A stretch of DNA of 64,000 bases from Micromonospora sp. HK10 (GTDB lineage: Bacteria > Actinomycetota > Actinomycetes > Mycobacteriales > Micromonosporaceae): assembly GCF_000982955.1 (NCBI RefSeq), contig NZ_KQ058895.1, positions 1 through 64,000 on the forward strand, read 5' to 3'. The position numbers and the translations under genes are program-made. This document shows positions 9,601-20,033 of this stretch, in pieces (within the stretch, counting starts at the first letter, position 1; each line of letters starts with the position of its first letter). Below the pieces are notes generated by a model. The model did no database searches, had not been told where the DNA came from, and saw only the letters and a program-made list of their open reading frames with translations.

Positions 9601-10676
9601 GCGGACCGGACCGGCGCCGGGCGGAGTTCCGGCACGGGATGGTGGTCGGCAAGTTCTACCCGCCGCACGCCGGGCACCACGCGCTGATCGAGGCGGCCGC
9701 CGCCCGGTGCGCGGCCGTCACCGTGGTGGTGGCCCCGTCCCGCCGGGAGTCGATCCCGTTGGCCGAGCGCGTCGGGTGGCTGCGCGAGGCGCACGCCGGC
9801 ACCCCGTGGGTCCGGGTCGTCGGCCGGTACGACGACCACCCCGTCGACTACGCCGACCCGGCCGTCTGGGACCTGCACTGCGCGGTCTTCGCCGACGCGC
9901 TCGGCGGGGTGCCGGTGGACGCGGTCTTCTCCTCCGAGGCGTACGGGGCCGAGCTGGCCCGGCGGTTCGGCGCGGTGCCGGTCTGCGTGGACCCGGAGCG
10001 GCGTACCGTGCCGGTTTCCGGAACCGCGGTGCGCGCGGACCCGGCGGCGCACTGGCGCTGGCTGAGCCCGGCGGTGCGCGCGTGGCTGGTCCGGCGGGTC
10101 GTGGTGGTGGGCGCGGAGTCCACCGGCACCACGACGATGGCCGCGGCGCTCGCCGGGCACTACGGCACCGGCTGGGTCCCCGAGTACGGCCGCGAGCTGA
10201 CCGCCCGCAAGCTGGCCGAGCTGCGTCGCGGTCGGCCGGGAGCGACCGTGTTCGACGTGGTCTGGGACCGGGCGGACTTCGCCGAGGTGGTCCGCGAGCA
10301 GCAGGCGGCCGAGGACGCCGCGGCCCGGGCGAGCGGCCCGCTGCTGTTCTGCGACACCGATGCCCGGGCCACCGCGATCTGGGAGGAGCGCTACCTGGGT
10401 TCCTCCTCGGCGGCGGTCCGGGCGGCCGCCCGCCGCCCCGCGCTCTACCTGCTGACCGACCACGTGGGCGTGCCGTTCGACGACGACGGACTGCGCGACG
10501 GGGAGCACCTGCGGGCCTGGATGACCGGGCGGTTCCGGGCGGAGCTGGCCGGCTGCGGGGTTCCGGTGGTGGAGCTGCACGGGGCGCACGAGGCGCGCCT
10601 GGCCACCGCGGTCGCCGCCTGCGACGCCCTGTTGGCCGCCGGCTGGTTCTTCGCGGACCCGCTGCTGCCCGCCTGA
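9597..10676 (+). CDS. nadR: NadR-type NMN adenylyltransferase / ribosylnicotinamide kinase
   Basis: This 359-aa two-domain enzyme acts in NAD salvage. The N-terminal nucleotidyltransferase (residues ~14-165) begins VVGKFYPPHAGHHALIEAA with the HxGH-type site. The C-terminal kinase domain starts VVVVGAESTGTTTMAAAL and contains the YGRE motif. It should phosphorylate the riboside imported by PnuC and adenylate the product to NAD. The N-terminal DNA-binding domain of the E. coli protein is absent. The P-loop is odd: the usual GxxxxGKS/T lysine is replaced by threonine (ESTGTTT), so kinase activity needs checking. Confidence 0.9.
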   Translation: MSGPDRRRAEFRHGMVVGKFYPPHAGHHALIEAAAARCAAVTVVVAPSRRESIPLAERVGWLREAHAGTPWVRVVGRYDDHPVDYADPAVWDLHCAVFADALGGVPVDAVFSSEAYGAELARRFGAVPVCVDPERRTVPVSGTAVRADPAAHWRWLSPAVRAWLVRRVVVVGAESTGTTTMAAALAGHYGTGWVPEYGRELTARKLAELRRGRPGATVFDVVWDRADFAEVVREQQAAEDAAARASGPLLFCDTDARATAIWEERYLGSSSAAVRAAARRPALYLLTDHVGVPFDDDGLRDGEHLRAWMTGRFRAELAGCGVPVVELHGAHEARLATAVAACDALLAAGWFFADPLLPA

Positions 10677-10954
10677 GCGGGGGCCGTTCCGGCTGGCCGT
10701 TCCCGCCGCCGGAGCAGGACGGTGAGGACCCGCCCGTCGGGCTTGGTCGCCGGGGACGGCCGGGCCGTTCCGGCTGCCGGGCGGGCCGTTCCCGCAGCCG
10801 GACCGGGCCGGTCATCCATGGACACCTAGCCTCCTAGGATGCCCTACGCGACGTGCCATGCCGCACGGCGTGCCGCACGCCGGAACCCGGCCTCCACGCC
10901 AATACCGACCCCTGGAGATGCGGTGCCTGGGCCGGATGGTGAAGAATGGCGGCC

Positions 10955-11080
10955 GAGGAGGGGAGTATTCCCTCGCGACGGAGTCGTCAGCACGGAAGAG
11001 CGCCGGATCCTCGGCAGCCCGACCCGGCTCCGTCGGTCAGCGGCCCGGCACCTCGGGGCGGTGGCGGAAGAGACCTCCGA
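10955..11080 (+). promoter_or_regulatory. yybP-ykoY-like (manganese) riboswitch before terC
   Basis: The element has the conserved blocks of this class in order: GGGGAGTA at 10960-10967, GTCGTCAGCACGG at 10983-10995 and GGAAGAGACCTCC at 11066-11078. GGAGG at 10957-10961 can pair with CCTCC at 11074-11078 to close the basal stem. The downstream gene is a TerC protein, one of the known gene families under this Mn2+ riboswitch. A TAGGAT box at 10834-10839 could be the promoter. The identification rests on motif matching by eye; a covariance search would settle it. Confidence 0.8.
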
Positions 11081-11165
11081 CAGTCACCAGAGTCAGCGTC
11101 GACGCACCCCGGCCACCCGCCCGGCGTACGGTGTGCCCGACGCTGTGTGTCTGCCGGAGGATGGA

Positions 11166-12164
11166 TTGAACGTGTCCGCACTGGTGTGGGCCGGAACCCT
11201 GGTCGTGATGACCGCGGTTCTGCTCGCTGACCTGCTCATCATCGGTCGGCGCCCGCACGAGCCCAGCGTCCGTGAGTCGAGCCTCTGGGTCGGCTTCTAC
11301 GTTGGCCTGGCCCTGCTCTTCGGCGCCGGGCTGTGGCTCACCTCGGGGGCGAGCATCGCCGGCCAGTTCTACACCGGCTGGCTCACCGAGTACAGCCTCT
11401 CGGTGGACAACCTCTTCGTCTTCGTGATCATCATGGGCCGCTTCGGGGTGCCCCGGCAGTACCAGCAGAAGGTGCTCCTCATCGGCATCCTGCTGGCGCT
11501 GGTGATGCGGGGCGGCTTCATCGCCGCGGGCGCGGCGCTGATCTCCCAGTTCTCCTGGGTCTTCTACATCTTCGGCGCCTTCCTCATCTACACCGCGGTC
11601 AACCTGGCCCGGCAGGGGGAGCCGGACGAGGACGAGTTCAGCGAGAACGTGTTGATCCGGTGGAGCCGCAAGGCACTGCCGCTGTCCCGGGACTACGACG
11701 GGGCGCGGATGACCACCCACGAGAACGGCCGGCGGCTGTTCACCCCGATGCTGATCGTGATGATCGCGATCGGCACCACCGACCTGATCTTCGCGCTGGA
11801 CTCGATCCCGGCGATCTTCGGCATCACCCAGGAGCCGTACCTGGTCTTCACCGCGAACGTCTTCGCGCTGATGGGGCTCCGCCAGCTCTACTTCCTGCTC
11901 GGCGGCCTGCTGGACCGGCTGATCTACCTCAGCTACGGCCTGGCCGTGGTGCTCGGCTTCATCGGGGTCAAGCTGGTCCTGGAGGCGCTCGCCGACAACA
12001 ACCTGCCGTTCGTCAACGGTGGCCGGCACGTGGCCTGGGCGCCGCACATCCCGATCTGGCTGTCGCTCACGGTCATCCTGGGCACGCTGGCCGTGGCCAC
12101 CGCGGCGAGCCTGGTCAAGTCCTCCCGGGACCGGCGCCGCGAGTTGGCCGACACCCGGCGCTGA
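11166..12164 (+). CDS. TerC-family integral membrane protein (probable Mn2+ exporter)
   Basis: This 332-aa polytopic membrane protein is of the TerC/Alx family. About nine helices are visible. The family's acidic motifs are present: ELSVDNLFVFV-like EYSLSVDNLFVFVIIMGRF in helix 3 and TTDLIFALDSIPAIFGIT in helix 6. Relatives export manganese, often to load secreted metalloproteins. A yybP-ykoY-like Mn2+ riboswitch lies in the leader, which supports a role in manganese homeostasis. TTG at 11166 follows GGAGG by five bases; GTG at 11172 is the alternative. Confidence 0.92.
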   Translation: MNVSALVWAGTLVVMTAVLLADLLIIGRRPHEPSVRESSLWVGFYVGLALLFGAGLWLTSGASIAGQFYTGWLTEYSLSVDNLFVFVIIMGRFGVPRQYQQKVLLIGILLALVMRGGFIAAGAALISQFSWVFYIFGAFLIYTAVNLARQGEPDEDEFSENVLIRWSRKALPLSRDYDGARMTTHENGRRLFTPMLIVMIAIGTTDLIFALDSIPAIFGITQEPYLVFTANVFALMGLRQLYFLLGGLLDRLIYLSYGLAVVLGFIGVKLVLEALADNNLPFVNGGRHVAWAPHIPIWLSLTVILGTLAVATAASLVKSSRDRRRELADTRR

Positions 12165-12372
12165 CGGACCGCTCCGCAGGGCCGGCCGGCCCGACGCGGC
12201 TGGTGGGGCGGGCTGGCCCAACGGGCCGGTCGGGCGGACGGGCCGCAGCAGGCGGACGGCCTCCCGCAGCCCCGCCGGGCCGGTCCGCAGCGTTGTCGCG
12301 ACGAAGGTCCGGCTTCGGCAGGGCGGGGTCGCCGGCCGGCCGGGCCGGGACGGGACGCGTGCGGTCCGGGAG

Positions 12373-13341
12373 TCAGACCCGGTGCGCGCCGACCAGGGTG
12401 GCGAGCCGGTCCTCGGGGAGTTGCTCCTCGAGGACCCGGCGCTGCAGGTAGCAGGCGTGCAGCATGCGTCGGCGGCCGGCGTGCGGCTCGGCGCTGACGA
12501 TCCCGACGTGGTGGATCCGCCGGCCGGGCCGGGCGAAGAAGTAGAGGTCGCCGGGGCGCTCCTCGTCCAGCGCCAGGGGCGTGGTCGCCTCGGCCTGGTC
12601 GTCGGCGTCGCGGGGCAGCGTCACCCCGTACCGCCGCCAGGAGAGGTTGACCAGGCCGGAGCAGTCGATGCCGTCCGGGGAGAGGCCGCCCCAGACGTAG
12701 CGGAGGTCGCGCAGCCGCTCCGCGACGGCCAGGACCTCCTTGGCCTCGGGCCGCTCGGTGGGCAGCGGGACCAGGTCCCCCTCGGGGGCCCAGAGCGGCT
12801 CGGGACGGCCGGGCACGTGGACCGGACGCCACCCGTCCGCCGGCCGTCCGGCCGGGGCGAGGCGGGTGCCGAGCACGACGTCGCGCAGCACCGGCGCGCC
12901 GTCGGGAGCGGCGCGCAGCGTGGTCCGGGTGGCGTCGACCACCAGCGGTACGCCCGCGGGCGCCGCCGGGGCCGGCGCGCTGAGCTGCCCGACGGGCAGC
13001 CAGCCGGGGTAGCCGCGGCGGTCGAGCTTGGCGGCGGGCTGCCCGGCGGCGACCACGTGTGCCCAGCCGTCGGCGCGCAGGTCGGTGATCAGCACCCGCT
13101 CGCCGAGCAGCAGTTGGCTGAGCACGCAGTCGCCGACCTGCTGGTCGCGGTCCATCCCGGCGACCCAGGCGGCGATGTCCGGCGCGTCGGTCAGGGCCGG
13201 CCCGTCGACCGGCCGGACCGCCTCGGGCGCGGCCCAGAGGGTCGCCACCGGGACCCGGACGATGGCCTCGTGGCCCGGCTGCAACTCCACGTCCACCCCC
13301 AGCTTGTGCTTCCCGCCCCGCGACCCTATGAAAAATTCCAA
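12373..13341 (-). CDS. NlpC/P60 peptidase, probable murein-peptide endopeptidase
   Basis: This 322-aa protein has SH3-like N-terminal modules (residues ~25-210) and a C-terminal NlpC/P60 catalytic domain. The catalytic Cys lies in GIDCSGLVNL (about residue 232) and the catalytic His in HHVGIVSA (about 284). There is no signal peptide, so it is likely cytosolic, like YkfC, which cuts gamma-D-Glu-diamino acid bonds in murein peptides. It sits six bases after a dipeptide-epimerase-like gene, the partner expected for that pathway. The start is TTG at 13341, which gives MEFFIGSRGG; no other start codon lies close by. Confidence 0.85.
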   Translation of the reverse strand: MEFFIGSRGGKHKLGVDVELQPGHEAIVRVPVATLWAAPEAVRPVDGPALTDAPDIAAWVAGMDRDQQVGDCVLSQLLLGERVLITDLRADGWAHVVAAGQPAAKLDRRGYPGWLPVGQLSAPAPAAPAGVPLVVDATRTTLRAAPDGAPVLRDVVLGTRLAPAGRPADGWRPVHVPGRPEPLWAPEGDLVPLPTERPEAKEVLAVAERLRDLRYVWGGLSPDGIDCSGLVNLSWRRYGVTLPRDADDQAEATTPLALDEERPGDLYFFARPGRRIHHVGIVSAEPHAGRRRMLHACYLQRRVLEEQLPEDRLATLVGAHRV

Positions 13342-13347
13342 CGTCGC

Positions 13348-14445
13348 TCAACCATGGCGCTGAACTTTTACTTCACTCACGTTCGCGATGCCCAGCCCGG
13401 GCGCGTCCGGGAGCAGCACGGTCGAGCCGTCGTACCGGATGCCGCCGGTGACCGGCGACCAGGCCAGCCACCAGGCGGCGTCGAGGTCCGAGACGGCGCT
13501 GGTGCCGTACGCGGCGACCAGGCTCGCGGCGGCGCCCACCCCGACCTGGCTCTCCATCATCGAGCCGACGATGGTGCCCATGCCGTGCGCGGTGGCCAGG
13601 TCGAGCAGCGTCCGGGCGGTGTGCAGTCCGCCGCTCTTGGCCAGCTTCACGTTGACCATGTCGGCGGCCCGGCGGCGGATGACCTCCACCAGGTCACGCA
13701 GGTCGAAGACCGACTCGTCGGCGAGGATCGGCAGGTCGACGCGGTCGCTGACCCAGGCCAGCCCGTCCAGGTCGCGGCGGTGCACCGGCTGCTCGACCAG
13801 CTCCACGTCGAGCCCGGCGTCCTCGATGCCGCGGATCACCCGGACCGCCTCGCGGGGCGTCCAGCCCTGGTTGGCGTCGAGCCGGATCCGCACGTCCGGG
13901 CCGACCGCGGCGCGGACCGCCCGGACCCGGTCCAGGTCGCCCCGGGCGTCCGTGCCGACCTTCAGCTTCAGCACCGTGAAGCCCTCCGCGCGGCGCTGCT
14001 TCGCCGCCGCGGCCAGGTCCACCGCGTCGCCGGCGGCGAGCGTGACGTCGGTCGGCACGCGCAGCGCGGTGCCGCCGAGCAGGCGCACCAGGGGTACGCC
14101 GAGCCGCCGCGCCGCCAGGTCGTGCAGGGCGACGTCGACGGCCGCCTTGGCGGACTCGTTGCCGGCCACCGCGCGGCGCACCTCGGCGCACCGGGCCTGC
14201 AGGTCGTCGGCGTCCCGGCCGGCCAGCGCGGGCCCGAGCAGCTCCCGCACGCACGCCTCGGCGCCGGCGATCGACGCGCCGGTCACCTGCCACACCTGCG
14301 GGGCCTCGCCGAACCCGGACCGCCCGTCGCTGTCCACCAGCTCGACGACCAGGGTGTCCACCGTGGTGGTGCGGCGCAGCGCGGTGACGAACGGGGTGTG
14401 TAAGGGGGCGGAGAGCCGGTGGGTGCGTACCGCGGCGATCGTCAT
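13348..14445 (-). CDS. Enolase-superfamily dipeptide epimerase (L-Ala-D/L-Glu type)
   Basis: This 365-aa member of the mandelate-racemase/muconate-lactonising subgroup carries the catalytic lysine pair in LKLKVG. Metal ligands are in RLDANQGW, VEQPV and ILADESV, with a second lysine in VNVKLAKSGG. A C-terminal MMESQVGVGAAASL segment follows. With the adjacent NlpC/P60 enzyme, the best guess is epimerisation of L-Ala-D-Glu to L-Ala-L-Glu from recycled cell wall. The ATG at 14445 lies nine bases after a TATAGG box and may be leaderless; a GTG at 14454 is in frame. The exact dipeptide is not provable by sequence. Confidence 0.87.
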   Translation of the reverse strand: MTIAAVRTHRLSAPLHTPFVTALRRTTTVDTLVVELVDSDGRSGFGEAPQVWQVTGASIAGAEACVRELLGPALAGRDADDLQARCAEVRRAVAGNESAKAAVDVALHDLAARRLGVPLVRLLGGTALRVPTDVTLAAGDAVDLAAAAKQRRAEGFTVLKLKVGTDARGDLDRVRAVRAAVGPDVRIRLDANQGWTPREAVRVIRGIEDAGLDVELVEQPVHRRDLDGLAWVSDRVDLPILADESVFDLRDLVEVIRRRAADMVNVKLAKSGGLHTARTLLDLATAHGMGTIVGSMMESQVGVGAAASLVAAYGTSAVSDLDAAWWLAWSPVTGGIRYDGSTVLLPDAPGLGIANVSEVKVQRHG

Positions 14446-14454
14446 GTGCGGCAC

Positions 14455-14487
14455 CCTATACGCAGAGAGCCGGCGACAGGGGAGGGC
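14455..14487. promoter_or_regulatory. Overlapping divergent promoters
   Basis: The 44-bp gap between the epimerase and phosphatase genes holds TATA, read as TATAGG on the minus strand (14455-14460) and TATACG on the plus strand (14457-14462). The two -10 boxes overlap, so polymerase binding may be exclusive. A GGGGAGGG ribosome site follows for the plus-strand gene. Confidence 0.5.
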
Positions 14488-14489
14488 CG

Positions 14490-15287
14490 ATGGCGGTACG
14501 GGACTGGGAGCTGGTGGGCGCGCCGAACGCCCGTGACCTGGGTGGGCTGCCCACCGCGGACGGCCGGCGGGTACGCGCCGGGCGGCTGCTGCGCAGCGCC
14601 GCGCTGGGCCGGCTCACCGACGAGGACCTGCCGGTGCTGGGCAAGCTGGCCCCGGCGTGCGTGGTCGACCTGCGGCACGCCGGCGAGCAGGGGCTGGCCC
14701 CGCCGGACCGGCTGGTCGGCGAGCCCCGGGTGGTGCACCTGCCGGTGTACGACCCGGCGCACCCGGTCTTCACCTACGTCTCGGCGGTGCTGCTCGGCCA
14801 CGACGTGGACGCGTACGAGGAGTTGGCCCGGGAGGGCATGCCGGCGGCGATGGCGGCGATCTACCGGTGGTTCGTCACCGGGGAGTCGGCGCGGGCCGGG
14901 TTCGGGGCGGCGGTCCGGTTGGCCGCCGAGGCGGAGAACCTGCCGCTGCTGTTCCACTGCTCGGCCGGCAAGGACCGCACCGGGTGGCTGGCGGTGGTGC
15001 TGCTCACCGCGCTCGGTGTGGACGAGGCGGCGATCCGGGCCGACTACCTGCGGCACAACGAGCTGACCGAGAGCCTGCGCGAGGTGCTGCTGGCCGCCAT
15101 GAGCCGCCGGCGCCCGGAGCTGGACCCGGCCGCCGCACGCCCGTTGCTGGAGGTGCGGGCGGCCTACCTGGACGCCGCGTACGACGAGGTGCGGCGGGTG
15201 CACGGGTCGTTCGGGGCGTACCTGCGCGACGGGTTGGGCTTGGACGACGACGTGCTGGCGGCGCTGCGCGCGAACCTGCTCGACTGA
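14490..15287 (+). CDS. Tyrosine/lipid phosphatase of the PtpB type
   Basis: This 265-aa phosphatase has the P-loop HCSAGKDRTG near residue 155, with catalytic Cys and Arg. The extra Lys-Asp pair is typical of the M. tuberculosis MptpB group, which acts on phosphotyrosine, phosphoserine/threonine and phosphoinositides. The N-terminal NARDLGGLPTADG segment is also characteristic of the family. No signal peptide is visible. It is transcribed away from the epimerase from an overlapping promoter region. The substrate in this organism is unknown. Confidence 0.88.
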   Translation: MAVRDWELVGAPNARDLGGLPTADGRRVRAGRLLRSAALGRLTDEDLPVLGKLAPACVVDLRHAGEQGLAPPDRLVGEPRVVHLPVYDPAHPVFTYVSAVLLGHDVDAYEELAREGMPAAMAAIYRWFVTGESARAGFGAAVRLAAEAENLPLLFHCSAGKDRTGWLAVVLLTALGVDEAAIRADYLRHNELTESLREVLLAAMSRRRPELDPAAARPLLEVRAAYLDAAYDEVRRVHGSFGAYLRDGLGLDDDVLAALRANLLD

Positions 15288-15293
15288 GCGCCG

Positions 15294-15312
15294 CGCCCCC
15301 GTGGCGGGGGCG
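15294..15312. terminator. Hairpin between convergent genes
   Basis: CGCCCCC and GGGGGCG form a perfect 7-bp stem with a 5-base loop just after the phosphatase stop codon and before the convergent serine-hydrolase gene. There is no T-tract, so it may act in both directions or only weakly. Confidence 0.55.
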
Positions 15313-15351
15313 TCGTCGACCGCCTGCCACAGCGCGGTCCGTCCGCCGCGG

Positions 15352-16212
15352 TCAGAGGTCGTGCCGGGCCTGCCACACCCGGGCGGACATGCCGGCGATC
15401 AGCCGGCAGGCGTCGTCCTCGTCCTCCTCGCCGGTGGGCCCGCCGTCGGCCAGCTCGGTGGTGGTGCAGACCACAATCGCGTACGGCGGGGCGTCGTCGG
15501 GGAAGACCACCCCGGCCCCGTGCCGGACCCCCCGCACCCAGCCGTTCTTGTGCGCGATCCGGGTGCCCTCGGGCAGGCCGGCGGCGAGGTCCTCGCGGTG
15601 CTCCTGGGCGAACAGGACGTCCAGCATGGCCGCGCAGCCGGCCGGGGAGGCGAGCGGCCCTGGCCGGCTCGCCCCGAGGGCCAGTTCGCCGAGGAGCGCG
15701 GCCAGGTCGGCGGCGGTCACCAGGTTGTCGATTCCGGCGTCCCGGGCGGCGAAGTCCTCGATGCCGCGGCCGGTCAGGCTGTGCCGCGCGCCGGCCAGCG
15801 CCCACGCCTGCGCGACCGCGGGCAGCCCCACCTGGGCCAGGCAGATGTTCGTGGCCAGGTTGCTGGACCGGATGATCATGCGTTCGGCGAGCCAGCGGGT
15901 GGACGCCGTGCCGCCGACCCGGGCCCAGACCGCGTCGTCGTTGTCGTAGTGCTGGGCGTTGGCGTACCGGGGCGCGCCGGGCAGCGCGGAGTCGAACGCG
16001 TTGTGCACCGGGATCGGCTGGTCCAGGTCGAGCCGGCCGGCCTCGGCGGCGCGGTGCAGCGCCACCAGCACGGCGACCTTCATGGTGCTCGCCGCGTAGT
16101 GGGTGGCGTCGGGCAGCCGGGTCCAGGTGGGCGCCGCGTCCAGCCGCCCCACGTACGCGGAGACGGTGCCGGGCACGCTGTCCAGGTGCGCGTCGAGATC
16201 ATCCCAGGTCAT
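15352..16212 (-). CDS. Class A beta-lactamase-like serine hydrolase
   Basis: This 286-aa protein has the penicillin-recognising fold: SxxK as STMK near residue 42, SSN in the place of SDN (IIRSSNLATN), and HKNG in the place of KTG. No signal peptide is visible, unlike secreted beta-lactamases, so a cytosolic esterase or peptidase role is possible. The start at 16212 (MTWDDLDAHL) is preferred over an upstream ATG because the extra 16 residues are poor in conserved features. A KTG-to-KNG change is common in non-lactamase relatives. The real substrate is unknown. Confidence 0.8.
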   Translation of the reverse strand: MTWDDLDAHLDSVPGTVSAYVGRLDAAPTWTRLPDATHYAASTMKVAVLVALHRAAEAGRLDLDQPIPVHNAFDSALPGAPRYANAQHYDNDDAVWARVGGTASTRWLAERMIIRSSNLATNICLAQVGLPAVAQAWALAGARHSLTGRGIEDFAARDAGIDNLVTAADLAALLGELALGASRPGPLASPAGCAAMLDVLFAQEHREDLAAGLPEGTRIAHKNGWVRGVRHGAGVVFPDDAPPYAIVVCTTTELADGGPTGEEDEDDACRLIAGMSARVWQARHDL

Positions 16213-16285
16213 GCGGTGACCGTAGCGGATCATCGCGGCCGGCGAGGGGCTGCGGTCCACCCGCGCGGCGGTCTACGGTCCCGGA

Positions 16286-16348
16286 ATGCCGACCGCCGCG
16301 TACGACGCCATCGCCGACTGGTACGAGGAGTACGCCTCCGGTCCCGAG
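16286..16348 (+). pseudogene. Truncated SAM-dependent methyltransferase (N-terminus only)
   Basis: The first 20 codons read MPTAAYDAIADWYEEYASGP, the typical start of actinomycete class I methyltransferases (YDxIADWYxEY). It then switches abruptly to unrelated codons before any SAM-binding motif. TACGGT lies six bases before the ATG, so the promoter and leaderless start look intact. The rest of the gene is missing; the next feature is the typA terminator. The reading frame stays open into typA only as an antisense shadow. This is most simply a deletion remnant. Confidence 0.6.
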
Positions 16349-16380
16349 CCGCCTGACCTGCGATCAACGGGGGAAAGGGC

Positions 16381-16413
16381 GGAGCCCGGCCGCCGGTGGG
16401 CGGGCCGGGCTCC
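16381..16413 (-). terminator. Terminator hairpin of typA
   Basis: GGAGCCCGGCC (16381-16391) and GGCCGGGCTCC (16403-16413) form a perfect 11-bp inverted repeat with an 11-base loop. It begins about 20 bases downstream of the typA stop codon. There is no clear T-tract, as is usual in high-G+C actinomycetes. Confidence 0.7.
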
Positions 16414-16431
16414 GGGATGGGCCTGGTCGGG

Positions 16432-18300
<1,869 letters not shown>

Positions 18301-18431
18301 ACCCTCCATACTCCTGTCTGCGGTTGCCGGGGCACGCCTCGGGGTGACCCCGAGATGGCCCGGATCTCTGGCGAAACTGCTGTCCCGACCGTCGCAGCGA
18401 CTGGCATGCTGGCTCCCGTGCGGGGGACCGG

Positions 18432-19874
18432 ATGCCTGACCTGCTGAGCTGGCTACAAGGCCTGCCGGCCCTGCTGATCTACCTGGTCGCCGCGATGATC
18501 GTCGCGGGGGAGACCGCGGTGATCTTCGGACTGCTGGTGCCGGGCGAGGCGACCCTGCTGCTGGTCGGCTTCCTAGCGTACGCGGGGACGCTACGGCTCG
18601 CGCCCGCGCTGCTGGCCATGACGGCGGCCGCCGTGATCGGAGACACACTCGCCTTCCGGGCCGGCCGCCGGTACGGGCCGCGGCTGCGCGCCTCGGGCCT
18701 GGGCGCCCGGGTGGGCCCGTACCGCTGGCGGCGGGCCGACTCGTTGCTCGAGCGGCTCGGCGGTCGGGGCGTGCTGGCCGCCCGGTGGGTGGCCTTCGCC
18801 CGCACGCTCGCGCCGCGGCTGGCCGGGGCGGCCGGGCTGCCGTACCGGCGGTTCGCGCCGTGGAACCTGGCCGGGGTGGTGAGCTGGGTCGGTGCCTCGG
18901 TGCTGGTCGGGTACGCCGCCGGGGAGTCCTACGAGCGGGTCTCCCGGCTGTTGGGTCGGGCCACCGGCGCGGTGCTGGTGCTGCTGCTCTGCCTGACCGC
19001 CGTGGTGCTGGCCGGGCGCTGGCTGGGCCGCAACCCGGACCCGGCGCGCGCGCTGGCCGCCCGGGCCGCCGCCCTGCCGCCCCTGCGCTGGCTGCGAGCC
19101 CGGTACGGGGTGCTGTTCTTCCTGGTCGTCATGCGGGTCGGGCCGGCCTGGACGCTGCTGCTGAGCCTCGCGGCCGGGCTGCTGCTGCTCTTCGCGGCGG
19201 GGCTGGCCGTCGCCGCGGTGCTGGAGGCGGTGGTCCGGCACAGCGGGCTCGGCGTGCTCGACGGCCTGCTGGCCGAGTGGTTCGCCGCCCGGCGTACCCC
19301 CGGGGTGTCCGACGCGGCGCTGGCCGTGGTGTCGGTGCTGCGCGGGTCGTTCCTGATCCTGGCGGTGGCCCTGGTCGCCGCGGTGCTGGCCTGGCGGCAC
19401 CGGCCGTGGCGGGCCGATCCGCTCAGCGTGGTCGGCACGGCGGGGGCGTTCGTGCCGCTGGTGGTGCTGGCCGTGGTCGCCGACCTGACCGGTCCGGGCG
19501 GCCCGGCGCCGGCCGCGGAGTACCTGCCCGGGCAGAACGCGGTGGCGACCGCGAGCTTCGGCACGCTGGCCTGGCTGCTGTCCCGGGGGGCGCGCTGGCC
19601 GGTGGCGGTGGCGGTGTGGACGGCCGCCCTGGCCGGCGTCGTCGCGGTCGGCGGCGCCCGGCTCTATCTGGGCTTGAGCACGGCCAGCGGTACGGCCACC
19701 TCGGTGCTGCTCGGGGCGGCCTGGGTGACCGTGTTCGTGGTGGCCTGGGCCACCCGGGACCGGGCGCTCGACGGCACCGCGGCGCCGGCCGCCCCGGCCC
19801 GGAGCCAGCCGCCGCGCCCGCGCCGCTCCCGACCGGCGTCCCGGGCCCGCCGGGGCAGCACCGACCCGGGGTGA
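18432..19874 (+). CDS. DedA-family protein fused to a degenerate PAP2-like domain
   Basis: This is a 480-aa membrane protein. Residues 1-200 are a DedA/SNARE-associated domain ([19 protein letters not shown]; then [20 protein letters not shown]), a family thought to flip polyprenyl-phosphate or phospholipid. Residues ~215-440 form a second six-helix block with the layout of PAP2 phosphatases. Where PAP2 has PSGH there is [11 protein letters not shown], and the final motif reads [13 protein letters not shown] without the catalytic His and Asp. The PAP2 half is therefore probably non-catalytic. The tail is basic and proline-rich. Confidence 0.85.
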   Translation: MPDLLSWLQGLPALLIYLVAAMIVAGETAVIFGLLVPGEATLLLVGFLAYAGTLRLAPALLAMTAAAVIGDTLAFRAGRRYGPRLRASGLGARVGPYRWRRADSLLERLGGRGVLAARWVAFARTLAPRLAGAAGLPYRRFAPWNLAGVVSWVGASVLVGYAAGESYERVSRLLGRATGAVLVLLLCLTAVVLAGRWLGRNPDPARALAARAAALPPLRWLRARYGVLFFLVVMRVGPAWTLLLSLAAGLLLLFAAGLAVAAVLEAVVRHSGLGVLDGLLAEWFAARRTPGVSDAALAVVSVLRGSFLILAVALVAAVLAWRHRPWRADPLSVVGTAGAFVPLVVLAVVADLTGPGGPAPAAEYLPGQNAVATASFGTLAWLLSRGARWPVAVAVWTAALAGVVAVGGARLYLGLSTASGTATSVLLGAAWVTVFVVAWATRDRALDGTAAPAAPARSQPPRPRRSRPASRARRGSTDPG

Positions 19875-19897
19875 CGCCCACCGGCCCGGGACCGACC

Positions 19898-19957
19898 CCG
19901 AGTTGCGGCAGGTGGGGGTTTCCCGGGCCGTTGAGGGGCCGCGGTGCGGCAACTCGG
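19898..19957. repeat. Palindromic intergenic element
   Basis: CCGAGTTGCGGCA (19898-19910) and TGCGGCAACTCGG (19945-19957) form a 13-bp inverted repeat with one mismatch, spaced by 34 bases. It lies between two convergent genes and may terminate both. The TTGCGGCA core is shared with the palindromic elements at 93-277. Confidence 0.6.
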
Positions 19958-20033
19958 CTGCGCCGGCAGCGCCTGGGGCCGGCCGGCCCCAGGCGGGGGA
20001 GCGGTGGTCGGGTACCGGGCCCCCGCCGCCAGG

